This document shows, piece after piece, positions 27,334 to 35,003 of a stretch of DNA of 64,000 bases. The DNA is taken from assembly GCA_019057795.1 (NCBI GenBank), contig JAHLWS010000049.1, positions 90,696-154,695 of the forward strand, in the 5' to 3' direction. The first letter of the stretch is position 1. Each line of letters starts with the position of its first letter. The notes under the pieces were generated by a model that did no database searches, was not told where the DNA came from, and saw nothing but the letters and a program-made list of their open reading frames with translations. A program made the translations under genes and the position numbers. Origin of the DNA: Promethearchaeota archaeon (GTDB lineage Archaea; Asgardarchaeota; Lokiarchaeia; Sigyniarchaeales; SOKP01).

Positions 27334-27960
27334 TCAGCGCCCAACCAGTTCCTTGATTTTTTTAACCCCTTCCACGGCATCAGATGCATAAGCGTCTGCG
27401 CCAATCTGTTCGGCAAAACGTTTAGAAACCGGTCCACCGCCAATTATCAGTTTGGTTTTCTCGCGCAATCCTTCTTCATCCATGGTTTTGATGACATCTC
27501 CCATCCCCAACATGGTGGTGGTCAGTAATGCGGACATGCCTAAGACATCAGGTTGATGTTCTTTAACTGCCTGCACAAAACTTTCGGTGTCGTTATCCCT
27601 CCCAATGTCGATGACTTCGAATCCGGCACTTTTCAGCAGAAAACCGACTAGGTTTTTACCAATATCATGCACGTCACCGGCAACTGTGCCTAAAAGTACC
27701 TTACCCGCCAGTCCTGTTGAGACATCTGCCAGATGCGGTTCCAGCACTTTCATACCTTTGGTAAAGGCCTCACCGGCCATTATCAAATCGCAGAGGAAGA
27801 ACTCCCCCTCCTCGAACCGTTCTCCACATCCTTTAAGCCCGGCGTTCATGGCGTTGAACACTTCGTGAGGATTATTGCCAGAATCTAGACTGGATTGAAC
27901 CAGTTCTGCAATATCGTATAAATTGCCATCGAGAATGGCTTCTGTAATTGAAGTATACAT
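27334..27960 (-). CDS. Corrinoid protein of a methyltransferase system (MtbC/MtaC type)
   Basis: A 208-residue two-domain cobalamin carrier: an N-terminal helical cap (about 1-85) and a B12-binding Rossmann domain with GDVHDIGKN (95-103), His98 being the lower axial ligand, then LGMSALLTTTM and GGGPVSKRFAEQIGADAYA. It shuttles methyl groups between a substrate methyltransferase and an acceptor. ATG 27960 is chosen because GGGAG lies about eight bases before it, inside the end of the upstream gene, whose stop is one base away. G+C is visibly higher than in flanking genes. Confidence 0.92.
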   Translation of the reverse strand: MYTSITEAILDGNLYDIAELVQSSLDSGNNPHEVFNAMNAGLKGCGERFEEGEFFLCDLIMAGEAFTKGMKVLEPHLADVSTGLAGKVLLGTVAGDVHDIGKNLVGFLLKSAGFEVIDIGRDNDTESFVQAVKEHQPDVLGMSALLTTTMLGMGDVIKTMDEEGLREKTKLIIGGGPVSKRFAEQIGADAYASDAVEGVKKIKELVGR

Positions 27961-27961
27961 C

Positions 27962-29158
27962 TTAGTATCTCCCATATTCTTGAACCATTTTAAATAGGTA
28001 GTTAATGTTCTCCAAATCCGTGCCTGGCGGTACAGCGCTAATCGCAATTAAAAGGGACGTTCGCATTTCTGTAGCCAATGTGCATACCCGCTTGACTAGG
28101 GCTTCGATTTCCTGTTTGGTGGCATCTCTCAGGAACTTGCCATGAATAATATACGCAAAATTCTTCTTGTACTCTTTGGCAAGCTCAAATGCCGGGTGGT
28201 CATACTCTGGCAAAGTAATACCTTCTGGTGTGGTCGGGAAAATATAGTTTGACCATAAAATCTGATGATTGATCCCAGCCGGTTCGGTCTCGAGGATTTT
28301 CCGCATTTCCATAGGAGAAGTGCAAGGAGCCACAATTGTTAGTTTCTTCTTGTGATGCAGCCAGACTCTTTCTATATAGGGCAACACATATTTGACATAA
28401 TCCTGGCGGCTCATAATCGGGCTGGCAGCATATTGATCCGTCAATGACGCACCGAGGAGTGACAATCCGTATTTGACTGCTAAGTCAAACATCCGGATCG
28501 CTGCCTGGGTGGTCAATTCCATAATTGCAGGGTAAATCTCTGGATCGCCGCGTTTTCTAATTTTCTCTTTCCGAATCGGATCGTCCGTTTCATAATAGTC
28601 CTTGTGAATACGCATATCTAGGGGGAGTTTGTCGTCTCCTCTCAGCAACATTGCCAGATCCCAAGGGCCATCTAGAGTTAGCGTTAGAAATAATTCGGGA
28701 TGGCGTCTTTGTATCTCCGAAATCGTATCAAAATACATTTTGAGATGACCCGTAGCTTCCTCTGGAATTTTAATCTTTTGTATGTCTTCTTTACTCTTAA
28801 TCGGATACCCAACTGGGTAAGGCACCCGTTCTTCGGAGATTTTGAATTCCGTACCCATTTCACACGCACCGACTATCATCACACCTTGCCATATCGGCAC
28901 CATAATCATATCGCAATCAAACCGTTCACAAACCAGGTCAGCCAATGCAACATTTGCTTCAGGGCTTTCTACTGTTAATTTCCAGTTATATTTCGGGTCC
29001 AACATGGATGGTTCGATATTTGTGGCCGCCAGCATTGTCGGTATTCGGTCTGGGAGACCGAATTGGGCTAGCATGAAGCGCTCCAGCCCGTTAAGCTTAC
29101 CGATATGTAATTTGCCCTTAATTAAGGCTTTCAGCATGGTCACTATTAGATTTGGCAT
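27962..29158 (-). CDS. Uroporphyrinogen-decarboxylase-family methyltransferase
   Basis: A 398-residue member of the UroD/MtaA/CmuA family, which transfers methyl groups to or from corrinoid proteins or coenzyme M. The sequence follows the family TIM barrel (FDCDMIMVPIWQG; LTLDGPWDLAMLLRG; GASLTDQYAASPIMSRQDYVKYVLPY; LTIVAPCTSPMEMRKILE). A Cys in the APC segment may bind zinc, but the usual HxC pair is not clear, so it may act on an unusual methyl donor. AAAGGAG precedes the ATG. It forms an operon with the corrinoid gene one base downstream and shares its higher G+C. Confidence 0.85.
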   Translation of the reverse strand: MPNLIVTMLKALIKGKLHIGKLNGLERFMLAQFGLPDRIPTMLAATNIEPSMLDPKYNWKLTVESPEANVALADLVCERFDCDMIMVPIWQGVMIVGACEMGTEFKISEERVPYPVGYPIKSKEDIQKIKIPEEATGHLKMYFDTISEIQRRHPELFLTLTLDGPWDLAMLLRGDDKLPLDMRIHKDYYETDDPIRKEKIRKRGDPEIYPAIMELTTQAAIRMFDLAVKYGLSLLGASLTDQYAASPIMSRQDYVKYVLPYIERVWLHHKKKLTIVAPCTSPMEMRKILETEPAGINHQILWSNYIFPTTPEGITLPEYDHPAFELAKEYKKNFAYIIHGKFLRDATKQEIEALVKRVCTLATEMRTSLLIAISAVPPGTDLENINYLFKMVQEYGRY

Positions 29159-29344
29159 GAAACTACTCCTTTCAACGGAATTATATAATCACCCATTATA
29201 TTTAAATCTATTCAATATTATCAAGTTGAGCAAATAAAGTGGATTATACCCTTGCATACGGGAATGAATCTCTTATAGTAATATAAACAATATTTCAAAC
29301 TCCATTTCTTCCTGAGTTATAAGTTCAATCTCGTCAGATTATTT

Positions 29345-29572
29345 TTATATCTTTTTTAAAAGGGTATGATATTTTTCCAATTCGATATAACAATCACTTA
29401 CCTTTTTAAGAACCTCGACAGTTATGTTTTCATTATTTCTTTCCTTATAAAAATCATATGTTTGAAGATATGCTCTTATCGCTTTTTCGAACTTCCTTTC
29501 ATTAAATAATTTATCTCCTTTAAGTAATAACCTAACATAATTCTTTTCTACATTCGTTTCGAATTTCGCCAT
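29345..29572 (-). CDS. Small TPR-like helical protein (75 aa)
   Basis: A 75-residue protein that reads as one and a half tetratricopeptide-type hairpins: LLLKGDKLFNERKFEKAIRAYLQTYDFYKERN followed by VEVLKKVSDCYIELEKYHTLL. Such short TPR-like proteins act as interaction modules. ATG start with GGGAGATTC-like purine stretch on the far side absent; no operon partner. Function unknown. Confidence 0.5.
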   Translation of the reverse strand: MAKFETNVEKNYVRLLLKGDKLFNERKFEKAIRAYLQTYDFYKERNNENITVEVLKKVSDCYIELEKYHTLLKKI

Positions 29573-29658
29573 GGGAGATTCTAAGGGATTATTTTATATT
29601 TAGACACAATGTTTTAATTTGAACTATATAATAAATACATTGTTAAAACTATAACTGA

Positions 29659-29847
29659 AATCTCATTCATAGAGGTAAACTTATAACAATTTTTTACAGT
29701 AAAAGGGGAAGAAAAGTTGTAAATCCTACTAAAAATCCTATAAAAATCCACGTAAAAAGGTTTCAATATCTTTTGAAACCTAATGATTTTAATTCTTTTA
29801 CTAAACCAAATTTCCAACTCCCTTTACTATCATATATGTACTTATAA
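29659..29847 (+). pseudogene. KGRxVVNPT-family remnant without a start codon
   Basis: An open frame of about 62 codons follows an in-frame TGA at 29656. It contains SKRGRKVVNPTKNPIKI and later FTKPNFQLPLL, similar in order and spacing to the 66-residue protein at 24321. No ATG, GTG or TTG is in a sensible place, so it is either decayed or starts at a rare codon. Its stop lies 37 bases before the presumed ATA start of the WAINGIDI ORF. Confidence 0.4.
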
Positions 29848-29857
29848 AGATAGTAAA
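29823..29857. promoter_or_regulatory. Inverted repeat before the WAINGIDI small ORF
   Basis: TTTACTATC (29823-29831) and GATAGTAAA (29849-29857) are perfect 9-bp inverted copies around a 17-base loop. The structure overlaps the end of the KGR remnant and ends 27 bases before the next small ORF. It could be an operator, a terminator or the end of a mobile unit. Confidence 0.4.
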
Positions 29858-29884
29858 AACACAAAAATTTGGAGCTGAGATAAA

Positions 29885-30109
29885 ATAACCGAAAATCACA
29901 TAAAAAATGATAAAGAAGAAGTCCCAAAATATGAAACTCTCGATGAACTTATCGCGTTATTACTTGAAGTAAGAGTGGATTTAGCAGTTTTACAGGAATC
30001 TGTTAATTCGGAATATATAAAAGAAGAACTTAAATGGGCAATTAACGGAATTGATATAGTTGGCTGTGGATTATCTCAAAATATTAGCAAAAAATTAAAA
30101 GAAAAATAG
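29885..30109 (+). CDS. Small WAINGIDI-module protein (74 aa), probable ATA start
   Basis: A 74-residue ORF whose frame is closed upstream by TGA 29876-29878 and that has no ATG, GTG or TTG near the front; ATA 29885 is ten bases after a GGAG. The N-terminal half is an acidic amphipathic region (TLDELIALLLEVRVDLAVLQES), the C-terminal half is the conserved module with a GCG turn and a lysine-rich tail. The module also occurs at 25244 with only synonymous changes, which argues that the peptide is translated. No known family recognised. Confidence 0.5.
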   Translation: MTENHIKNDKEEVPKYETLDELIALLLEVRVDLAVLQESVNSEYIKEELKWAINGIDIVGCGLSQNISKKLKEK

Positions 30110-30148
30110 AAAGAATAAAAAAATTAAAGTTAAGTAGATTTACTGAAA

Positions 30149-31834
30149 CTACATCATTGGTGGCATGCCGCCCCCCATTCCCATCCCTGGAGGCATCCCC
30201 ATCCCTGGAGGTCCGCCCATCCCCGGAGGCATCCCTGGAGGGCCGCCAGCCGATTTGGTTGCTGCGATAACATCGTCGATGCGTAAAATCATTGAGGCAG
30301 CTTCGGTAGCGCTTTTTATTGCTTGTATTTTTACTATAGTAGGTTCTACAACGCCTATAGCCATCATGTCATCGATTATATCACCAGTTTCTAAATCGTG
30401 AGCTGCAAACTTTTTACCCGCTTGATGAGCAGCTCTCAATTTCATTAACACGTCAATTTGGTCTAATCCCGCGTTTTCTGCTAGCGTTTTCGGGACAATA
30501 TCTAATGCATCGGCAAAAACTTCGACTGCTAGTTGTTCGCGCCCTCCTAGTGTTTGCGCGTATTTTCTTAATTGGATTGCGGCTTCAACTTCCGGAGCTC
30601 CACCGCCGCCAACAATCTTTTGATCTTCGACAACATCTCTTGTTACGCATAAAGCGTCGTGAATAGCCCTCTCAACTTCGTCAATAATAAGTTCAGTTCC
30701 ACCCCGTATTAAAATTACAACGGATTTAGGATCTTTACATTCTTCGATGAAAATCCAACTATCGTTCATAATTTTGCGTTCTTCCACTAAGCCAGCGAAT
30801 CCCAATTTGTCTTGAGTTATATCGTTGAGGTTAGTATAAATCATTCCACCAGTAGCTTTAGAGAGTTTTTCTAAATCAGACTTTTTAACGCGTCTTATGG
30901 CCATAATACCTGCTTTCGAGATGAAGTGTTGAGCCATATCATCGATTCCCTTCTGGCAAATTACTACATTTGCTCCTGAATTCACGATTTTCTCAACCAT
31001 GGTTCTGAGCATGCGTTCTTCTTCGTCAAGGAATTGTTGAATTTGTTCTGGGCTCGTTATTTGGAGCTTAGCATCAAATTCTGTTTTTTCAATTTCTATA
31101 GCGCTCTGTAACAAAAGTATCTTTGCATCTTTAGCGATTTTAGGCATTCCTGGGCTAACAACTTCTTTATCCAAGATAATACCTTTAATAAGGGAAGTAT
31201 CGTCAATTGACTCTCCCTCCTTTTTTTGGATTTGAACTTTGTCGATATCAGCGACCCAATCACCATTTGCGCTTTTTTCTGCTATTGATATAATTGCCTC
31301 GATACAAATTTCGGCTAGCATCTCTTTTGATTCAGAAACAAGTTTAGAAGACATACAAGTCATTGCAGAGTTCTTTAATCCTACCTTATCGTCAATTCCG
31401 CTTTTTATTGACATTTCTTCTAAGACTTCAATCGCTTTTTCAGCAGCTTTTCGGAATCCCTCAGTAATAACTGTTGGGTGAATTTTTTGTTCTATAAGTT
31501 TTTCTGCGCGCTTTAATAGTTCACCAGCAAGGATCACAGAAGTAGTTGTACCATCGCCTACTTCTGAATCTTGAGTTTTAGCAACTTCGACCATCATTTT
31601 AGCTGCAGGATGTTGTACATCGATTTCTTTTAGAATTGTTGCTCCGTCGTTTGTGATAACTACGTCACCAAACTGATCAACAAGCATTTTGTCCATTCCA
31701 CGTGGTCCTAACGAGGTTCGCACTGCTTCAGCTATAACTTTTGCTGCTGCGATGTTGTTATGCATTGCGTCTCTTCCACGAGTTCTCTCAGTACCTTCCC
31801 GCATTATAAAAATAGGTTGTCCGCTTAATCCCAT
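30149..31834 (-). CDS. thsA: Thermosome subunit (group II chaperonin)
   Basis: A 561-residue group II chaperonin subunit. The ATP-binding segments are clear: [19 protein letters not shown] with [15 protein letters not shown], and [16 protein letters not shown] in the C-terminal equatorial domain. The tail is a Gly-Met-Pro repeat ([19 protein letters not shown]) that lines the ring cavity floor. It folds cytosolic proteins in an ATP-dependent manner and forms eight- or nine-membered double rings. ATG at 31834; no partner gene. The nearest genes are the eL40 gene upstream and the small module ORF downstream. Confidence 0.97.
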   Translation of the reverse strand: MGLSGQPIFIMREGTERTRGRDAMHNNIAAAKVIAEAVRTSLGPRGMDKMLVDQFGDVVITNDGATILKEIDVQHPAAKMMVEVAKTQDSEVGDGTTTSVILAGELLKRAEKLIEQKIHPTVITEGFRKAAEKAIEVLEEMSIKSGIDDKVGLKNSAMTCMSSKLVSESKEMLAEICIEAIISIAEKSANGDWVADIDKVQIQKKEGESIDDTSLIKGIILDKEVVSPGMPKIAKDAKILLLQSAIEIEKTEFDAKLQITSPEQIQQFLDEEERMLRTMVEKIVNSGANVVICQKGIDDMAQHFISKAGIMAIRRVKKSDLEKLSKATGGMIYTNLNDITQDKLGFAGLVEERKIMNDSWIFIEECKDPKSVVILIRGGTELIIDEVERAIHDALCVTRDVVEDQKIVGGGGAPEVEAAIQLRKYAQTLGGREQLAVEVFADALDIVPKTLAENAGLDQIDVLMKLRAAHQAGKKFAAHDLETGDIIDDMMAIGVVEPTIVKIQAIKSATEAASMILRIDDVIAATKSAGGPPGMPPGMGGPPGMGMPPGMGMGGGMPPMM

Positions 31835-32028
31835 ATTTAATTCACACTATATTGATTTTTTTATAATATTTTTATTTATTTATATATAATGATCTCTAAG
31901 TCATAAAATTAAAAAAGTTTACGAAAATATGATAAAATAATATTTTTTCTAATTTAAGACAAAAAACAATAATAATTTCATTAGCAAAATTGCATAAATA
32001 GATTTAAAATTTTAAAGTTATTAGAAAA

Positions 32029-32190
32029 TTATTTAGTTAACTCTCTTTTCTTTGGCCGCAAATCTTTAGACCTGCATCTGCGACACTTTTTTGCTTTGAT
32101 AGGATTCAGAGCCCCGCATTTACGGCACACGCTTTTCATTAATAAATGATATCTGGCAATCTTTCTTTTATATAGGTCATCAATGGGCAA
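32029..32190 (-). CDS. rpl40e: 50S ribosomal protein eL40
   Basis: A 53-residue protein, too short for many ORF cutoffs, starting at TTG 32190. It reads PIDDLYKRKIARYHLLMKS, then the zinc finger VCRKCGALNP and KCRRCRSKDLRPKKREL, which matches archaeal eL40 (C-x2-C, then C-x2-C). In eukaryotes the same protein is made as a ubiquitin fusion; here it is free. An internal ATG exists at codon 18, but the family's N-terminal part is upstream of it. Confidence 0.93.
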   Translation of the reverse strand: MPIDDLYKRKIARYHLLMKSVCRKCGALNPIKAKKCRRCRSKDLRPKKRELTK

Positions 32191-32440
32191 ACTTTAATCT
32201 CCTCGATTTTTTACTCGTTTTAGTTAATTTACTAATTACTTTAGTACATTACTATTCAAAATTTTTTCTTTTATTGATTAATCACGTATCGATAAAAGAA
32301 CATTTTGGAAAACATTCTAAAGCTAAAAAATTTTTAGTTTTTGCTTTCGAGTTATTTTTCAAATGAAAAAATTAAAATTTTATAATTAATAATTCAAAAT
32401 ATAATAAAATATTATAAATTTCAAAGCTAGATGAATTAAG

Positions 32441-32635
32441 TTGCCAAAAGAGATATTTGACGAAGCGAGGTTTTTAGAGTTATCAGAGCGAGCTTTTCAC
32501 TGTAGGGTTAAAAGGTCGAAAGATGTGGTGAAGTTAAAGCTTAGGACAAAACGACATCTTTTCACTTTTAAAACTGATCCAGCTACTGCTGATAGACTTG
32601 TAAAAAGCATTGGTTGTGATATCATCGAGCTATAA
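32441..32635 (+). CDS. rpl38e: 50S ribosomal protein eL38
   Basis: A 64-residue protein starting at TTG 32441. PKEIFDEARFLELSERAFHCRVKRSKDVVKLKLRTKRHLFTFKTD and the IGCDIIEL ending match eL38 throughout. In archaea this protein is known from Thermoproteota and Asgard lineages and it is universal in eukaryotes, so it supports the taxonomic reading. It heads a plus-strand run with the NusA-like gene, pth2 and truD. Confidence 0.93.
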   Translation: MPKEIFDEARFLELSERAFHCRVKRSKDVVKLKLRTKRHLFTFKTDPATADRLVKSIGCDIIEL

Positions 32636-32670
32636 ATAGATGATATATTAATTTTTATGGTTCAAAGTTA

Positions 32671-33180
32671 ATGAAAAAACTTCCAGCGTGTAAAACATGT
32701 GTTAGTTCCGGATTTTATTGCACTAGTTGTCAAGATAAACTAGATGCGGGAGTACTTACTCAGTTTGAGTTAGATTTAGCGAAGGATTTACTTAAATTGG
32801 AAGAAAGCGAAAATTTTGGGTTTTTAAGCGACATTTCTTTCTATAACGCTATTGATTTTGAGGATGTAGTAATCTTAGTGGTTGGTAGGAGAGATAAGAT
32901 CAAAATTAAACAAAATTTGGTTGATTGGATAAAGGAAACTTACGAAATAGACGAATTAATCTTAATTGAGCAAACTAAAAGCCCAAGGCCCGCTTTAGAA
33001 AGTTTAATTTCTCCTTATAAATTATTTTCATTAAACGAGATTTTTTTAGCTACTGGGGATATTGAATTTAAAGGCGTTCTTAATAAAACCGATCAAGACG
33101 TAATATTATTTACCCAAGAAGAGCTTGAAGAGTTAGTTTTAGAACTTACTGGTAATGTAATTCGCATTGAATTTATATAA
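32671..33180 (+). CDS. Zinc-finger/KH-like protein, NusA-related archaeal family
   Basis: A 169-residue protein. The N-terminus has a CxxC...CxxC zinc finger (PACKTCVSSGFYCTSCQDKL), followed by a helix and a KH-like alpha/beta part (FEDVVILVVGRRDKIKIKQNLVDWIKETY; LFSLNEIFLATGD). This resembles the Thermoproteota proteins annotated as NusA-like transcription elongation factors, which probably bind RNA. It sits 35 bases after eL38 and 52 before pth2, a translation-related setting. The assignment is from memory of the family layout. Confidence 0.5.
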   Translation: MKKLPACKTCVSSGFYCTSCQDKLDAGVLTQFELDLAKDLLKLEESENFGFLSDISFYNAIDFEDVVILVVGRRDKIKIKQNLVDWIKETYEIDELILIEQTKSPRPALESLISPYKLFSLNEIFLATGDIEFKGVLNKTDQDVILFTQEELEELVLELTGNVIRIEFI

Positions 33181-33232
33181 TTCTAAAGAATTTATTTCTT
33201 AATTTCTTAATACTAAGTAGGTTTAAATTATT

Positions 33233-33589
33233 ATGGATGAATATAAACAAGTTATCTTAATTAGGACAGATTTAAAAATGGGTACTGGTAAAAAGTGCGC
33301 TCAATCGTGTCATGCTTCAATATCGGCTTCAGATTTAGTTAGAACGAAAAATAAAGCAGTTTGGAAAAATTGGAAGAATACAGGCCAAAAGAAAGTAGTT
33401 CTAAGAGTGAGTGGCATGGAGGATTTGAGAGATATAGTTATTCAATTAGAAAAAAATAACATAATGTACTTTTTAGTGAAGGACGCTGGATTAACGCAAC
33501 TGACTCCTGGAACCACAACAGCTCTTGGTATCGGACCTACACTATCAAAATCTATAGATAAAATAACTGGAGATTTAAAGTTATTGTAA
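33233..33589 (+). CDS. pth2: Peptidyl-tRNA hydrolase, archaeal/eukaryotic type
   Basis: A 118-residue Pth2, which releases tRNA from stalled peptidyl-tRNA. Conserved elements: [24 protein letters not shown] (the lysine, glutamine and histidine of the active region), [18 protein letters not shown], and [19 protein letters not shown] near the C-terminus. Length is normal. It lies between the NusA-like gene and truD on the same strand. Confidence 0.96.
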   Translation: MDEYKQVILIRTDLKMGTGKKCAQSCHASISASDLVRTKNKAVWKNWKNTGQKKVVLRVSGMEDLRDIVIQLEKNNIMYFLVKDAGLTQLTPGTTTALGIGPTLSKSIDKITGDLKLL

Positions 33590-33613
33590 TTTAACACTTT
33601 CAGGCTAAATAAA

Positions 33614-34999
33614 TTGGAAAGAAGTAACAATAATAATCATATTTTTCAAAATAAAAACGAGAGAGAACTTGAAAAAGGCGTAGGAATTGAAATTTATTCC
33701 ACACCAGGTTTTAGCGGTATTAGTGCTATTTATAAAAAAAGGTATAAAGACTTTATTGTTAAAGAGATAACCCGTACAGGGCAGACTCTCGAGATCAGCG
33801 GGTATGATACCACTATTAGTTTTTCTGAAGATTCAAAAGATAAGTATACGACATTTAATTTAGTGAAAATCAACATAGATACATTTGGAGCGATAAGAAT
33901 GATTAGTAGAGCATTGAATATACATCCTAATTTAATAGAAGTAGCAGGGTTAAAAGATAAGCGTTCTATTAGCGTCCAAAAAGCTTCAATTAAAGGAAAT
34001 CATGTCGAAAAACTAAAAAAATTAAAGTTAAAAGATATTTTTTTTAGAGGCATAACGCCTACAAGGAAGCCCGTTAAATTGGGAAGTAATAGGGGTAATC
34101 ATTTTATAATTACTCTTAGAAATATCGAAAAAGAAGTAAATGAAGAAAAAAGAATTAAGGCGTTATTCAACGAGTTACACACTCGTGGTTTTCCTAATTA
34201 CTACGGACTTCAAAGATTTGGTACTTTTAGGCCAAATTCACATATAATAGGGCGATTTATAATAGAAGGCGAATATCAAAAGGCATATGAAGAGTTTGTT
34301 TTAGCAACTTATTCAACAGAATTACCTCAATCCCAACTAGTTCGTGAGAAATTAAAAAAATCTGGTGACCTTGAAAAAGCTTACAATTCATTCCCTGAAA
34401 GTTTAAATTATGAAAGGGATATGATTAAATACTTATTAGATAATCCAAGAGATTACGAGGGAGCGATTAATCATTTACCTAATTATCTTATTAAAATCTT
34501 GATTAGCTCTTTTCAGTCTTATCTGTTTAATAAAATGCTATCGTTAAGACATAAATATGGAAAATCTTTATGTAAACCAATTAAGGGCGATGTTTTTGTT
34601 ATCTTAGATGATGTTAATGGGAACATCACTCAAATAAAATATACATACGGTGGGTTGTACGATAAATTTTTGCGAGAAGCAAATAATTTAAATCGGGCAA
34701 GAATAGTAATACCACTAATAGGGTATAATACAAACTTAGACGATTTCCCCTTAATGAAATCTCTACTTTTAGAAATTCTCGATAAGGAGCAAATTACTGC
34801 AGAAATATTTAATAATAAATTACTATACACTTATGAATTTAAAGGTTCTTTTAGGCCGATAATCGTTAAACCGCTTGGTTTAAAAATATTAGAATATACT
34901 GAAGACGACATCTACCAAAATAAGAATAAATTAAAAATCGAATTTTCTCTCCAGAAAGGTTCTTACGCAACAATGTTATTACGTGAAATAATAAAATAA
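33614..34999 (+). CDS. truD: tRNA pseudouridine(13) synthase
   Basis: A 461-residue TruD-family enzyme that isomerises uridine 13 of tRNAs. Visible motifs: KYTTFNLVKINIDTFGAI, the NxKD-like VAGLKDKRSISVQ with the catalytic Asp, GSNRGNHFIITLRN, and the insertion-domain start HTRGFPNYYGLQRFGTFRPNSHIIG. The start is TTG 33614, 25 bases after pth2. It is the last gene of the eL38 run and is convergent with the methyltransferase gene. Confidence 0.93.
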   Translation: MERSNNNNHIFQNKNERELEKGVGIEIYSTPGFSGISAIYKKRYKDFIVKEITRTGQTLEISGYDTTISFSEDSKDKYTTFNLVKINIDTFGAIRMISRALNIHPNLIEVAGLKDKRSISVQKASIKGNHVEKLKKLKLKDIFFRGITPTRKPVKLGSNRGNHFIITLRNIEKEVNEEKRIKALFNELHTRGFPNYYGLQRFGTFRPNSHIIGRFIIEGEYQKAYEEFVLATYSTELPQSQLVREKLKKSGDLEKAYNSFPESLNYERDMIKYLLDNPRDYEGAINHLPNYLIKILISSFQSYLFNKMLSLRHKYGKSLCKPIKGDVFVILDDVNGNITQIKYTYGGLYDKFLREANNLNRARIVIPLIGYNTNLDDFPLMKSLLLEILDKEQITAEIFNNKLLYTYEFKGSFRPIIVKPLGLKILEYTEDDIYQNKNKLKIEFSLQKGSYATMLLREIIK

Positions 35000-35003
35000 A
35001 GAA

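Noticed and set aside
28700..29237. Plus-strand open frames opposite the UroD-family methyltransferase
   Set aside because: The minus-strand protein is family-conserved throughout; the opposite frames are shadows lengthened by the higher G+C.
29614..29817. A 67-codon minus-strand frame
   Set aside because: It overlaps the plus-strand KGRxVVNPT remnant, which has recognisable similarity to another ORF; the minus-strand reading resembles nothing.
29820..30110. WAINGIDI ORF as part of an IS200/IS605 element related to the TnpB element
   Set aside because: The inverted repeat at 29823-29857 has no sequence in common with the hairpins around tnpB, and no transposase fragment lies beside the small ORFs.
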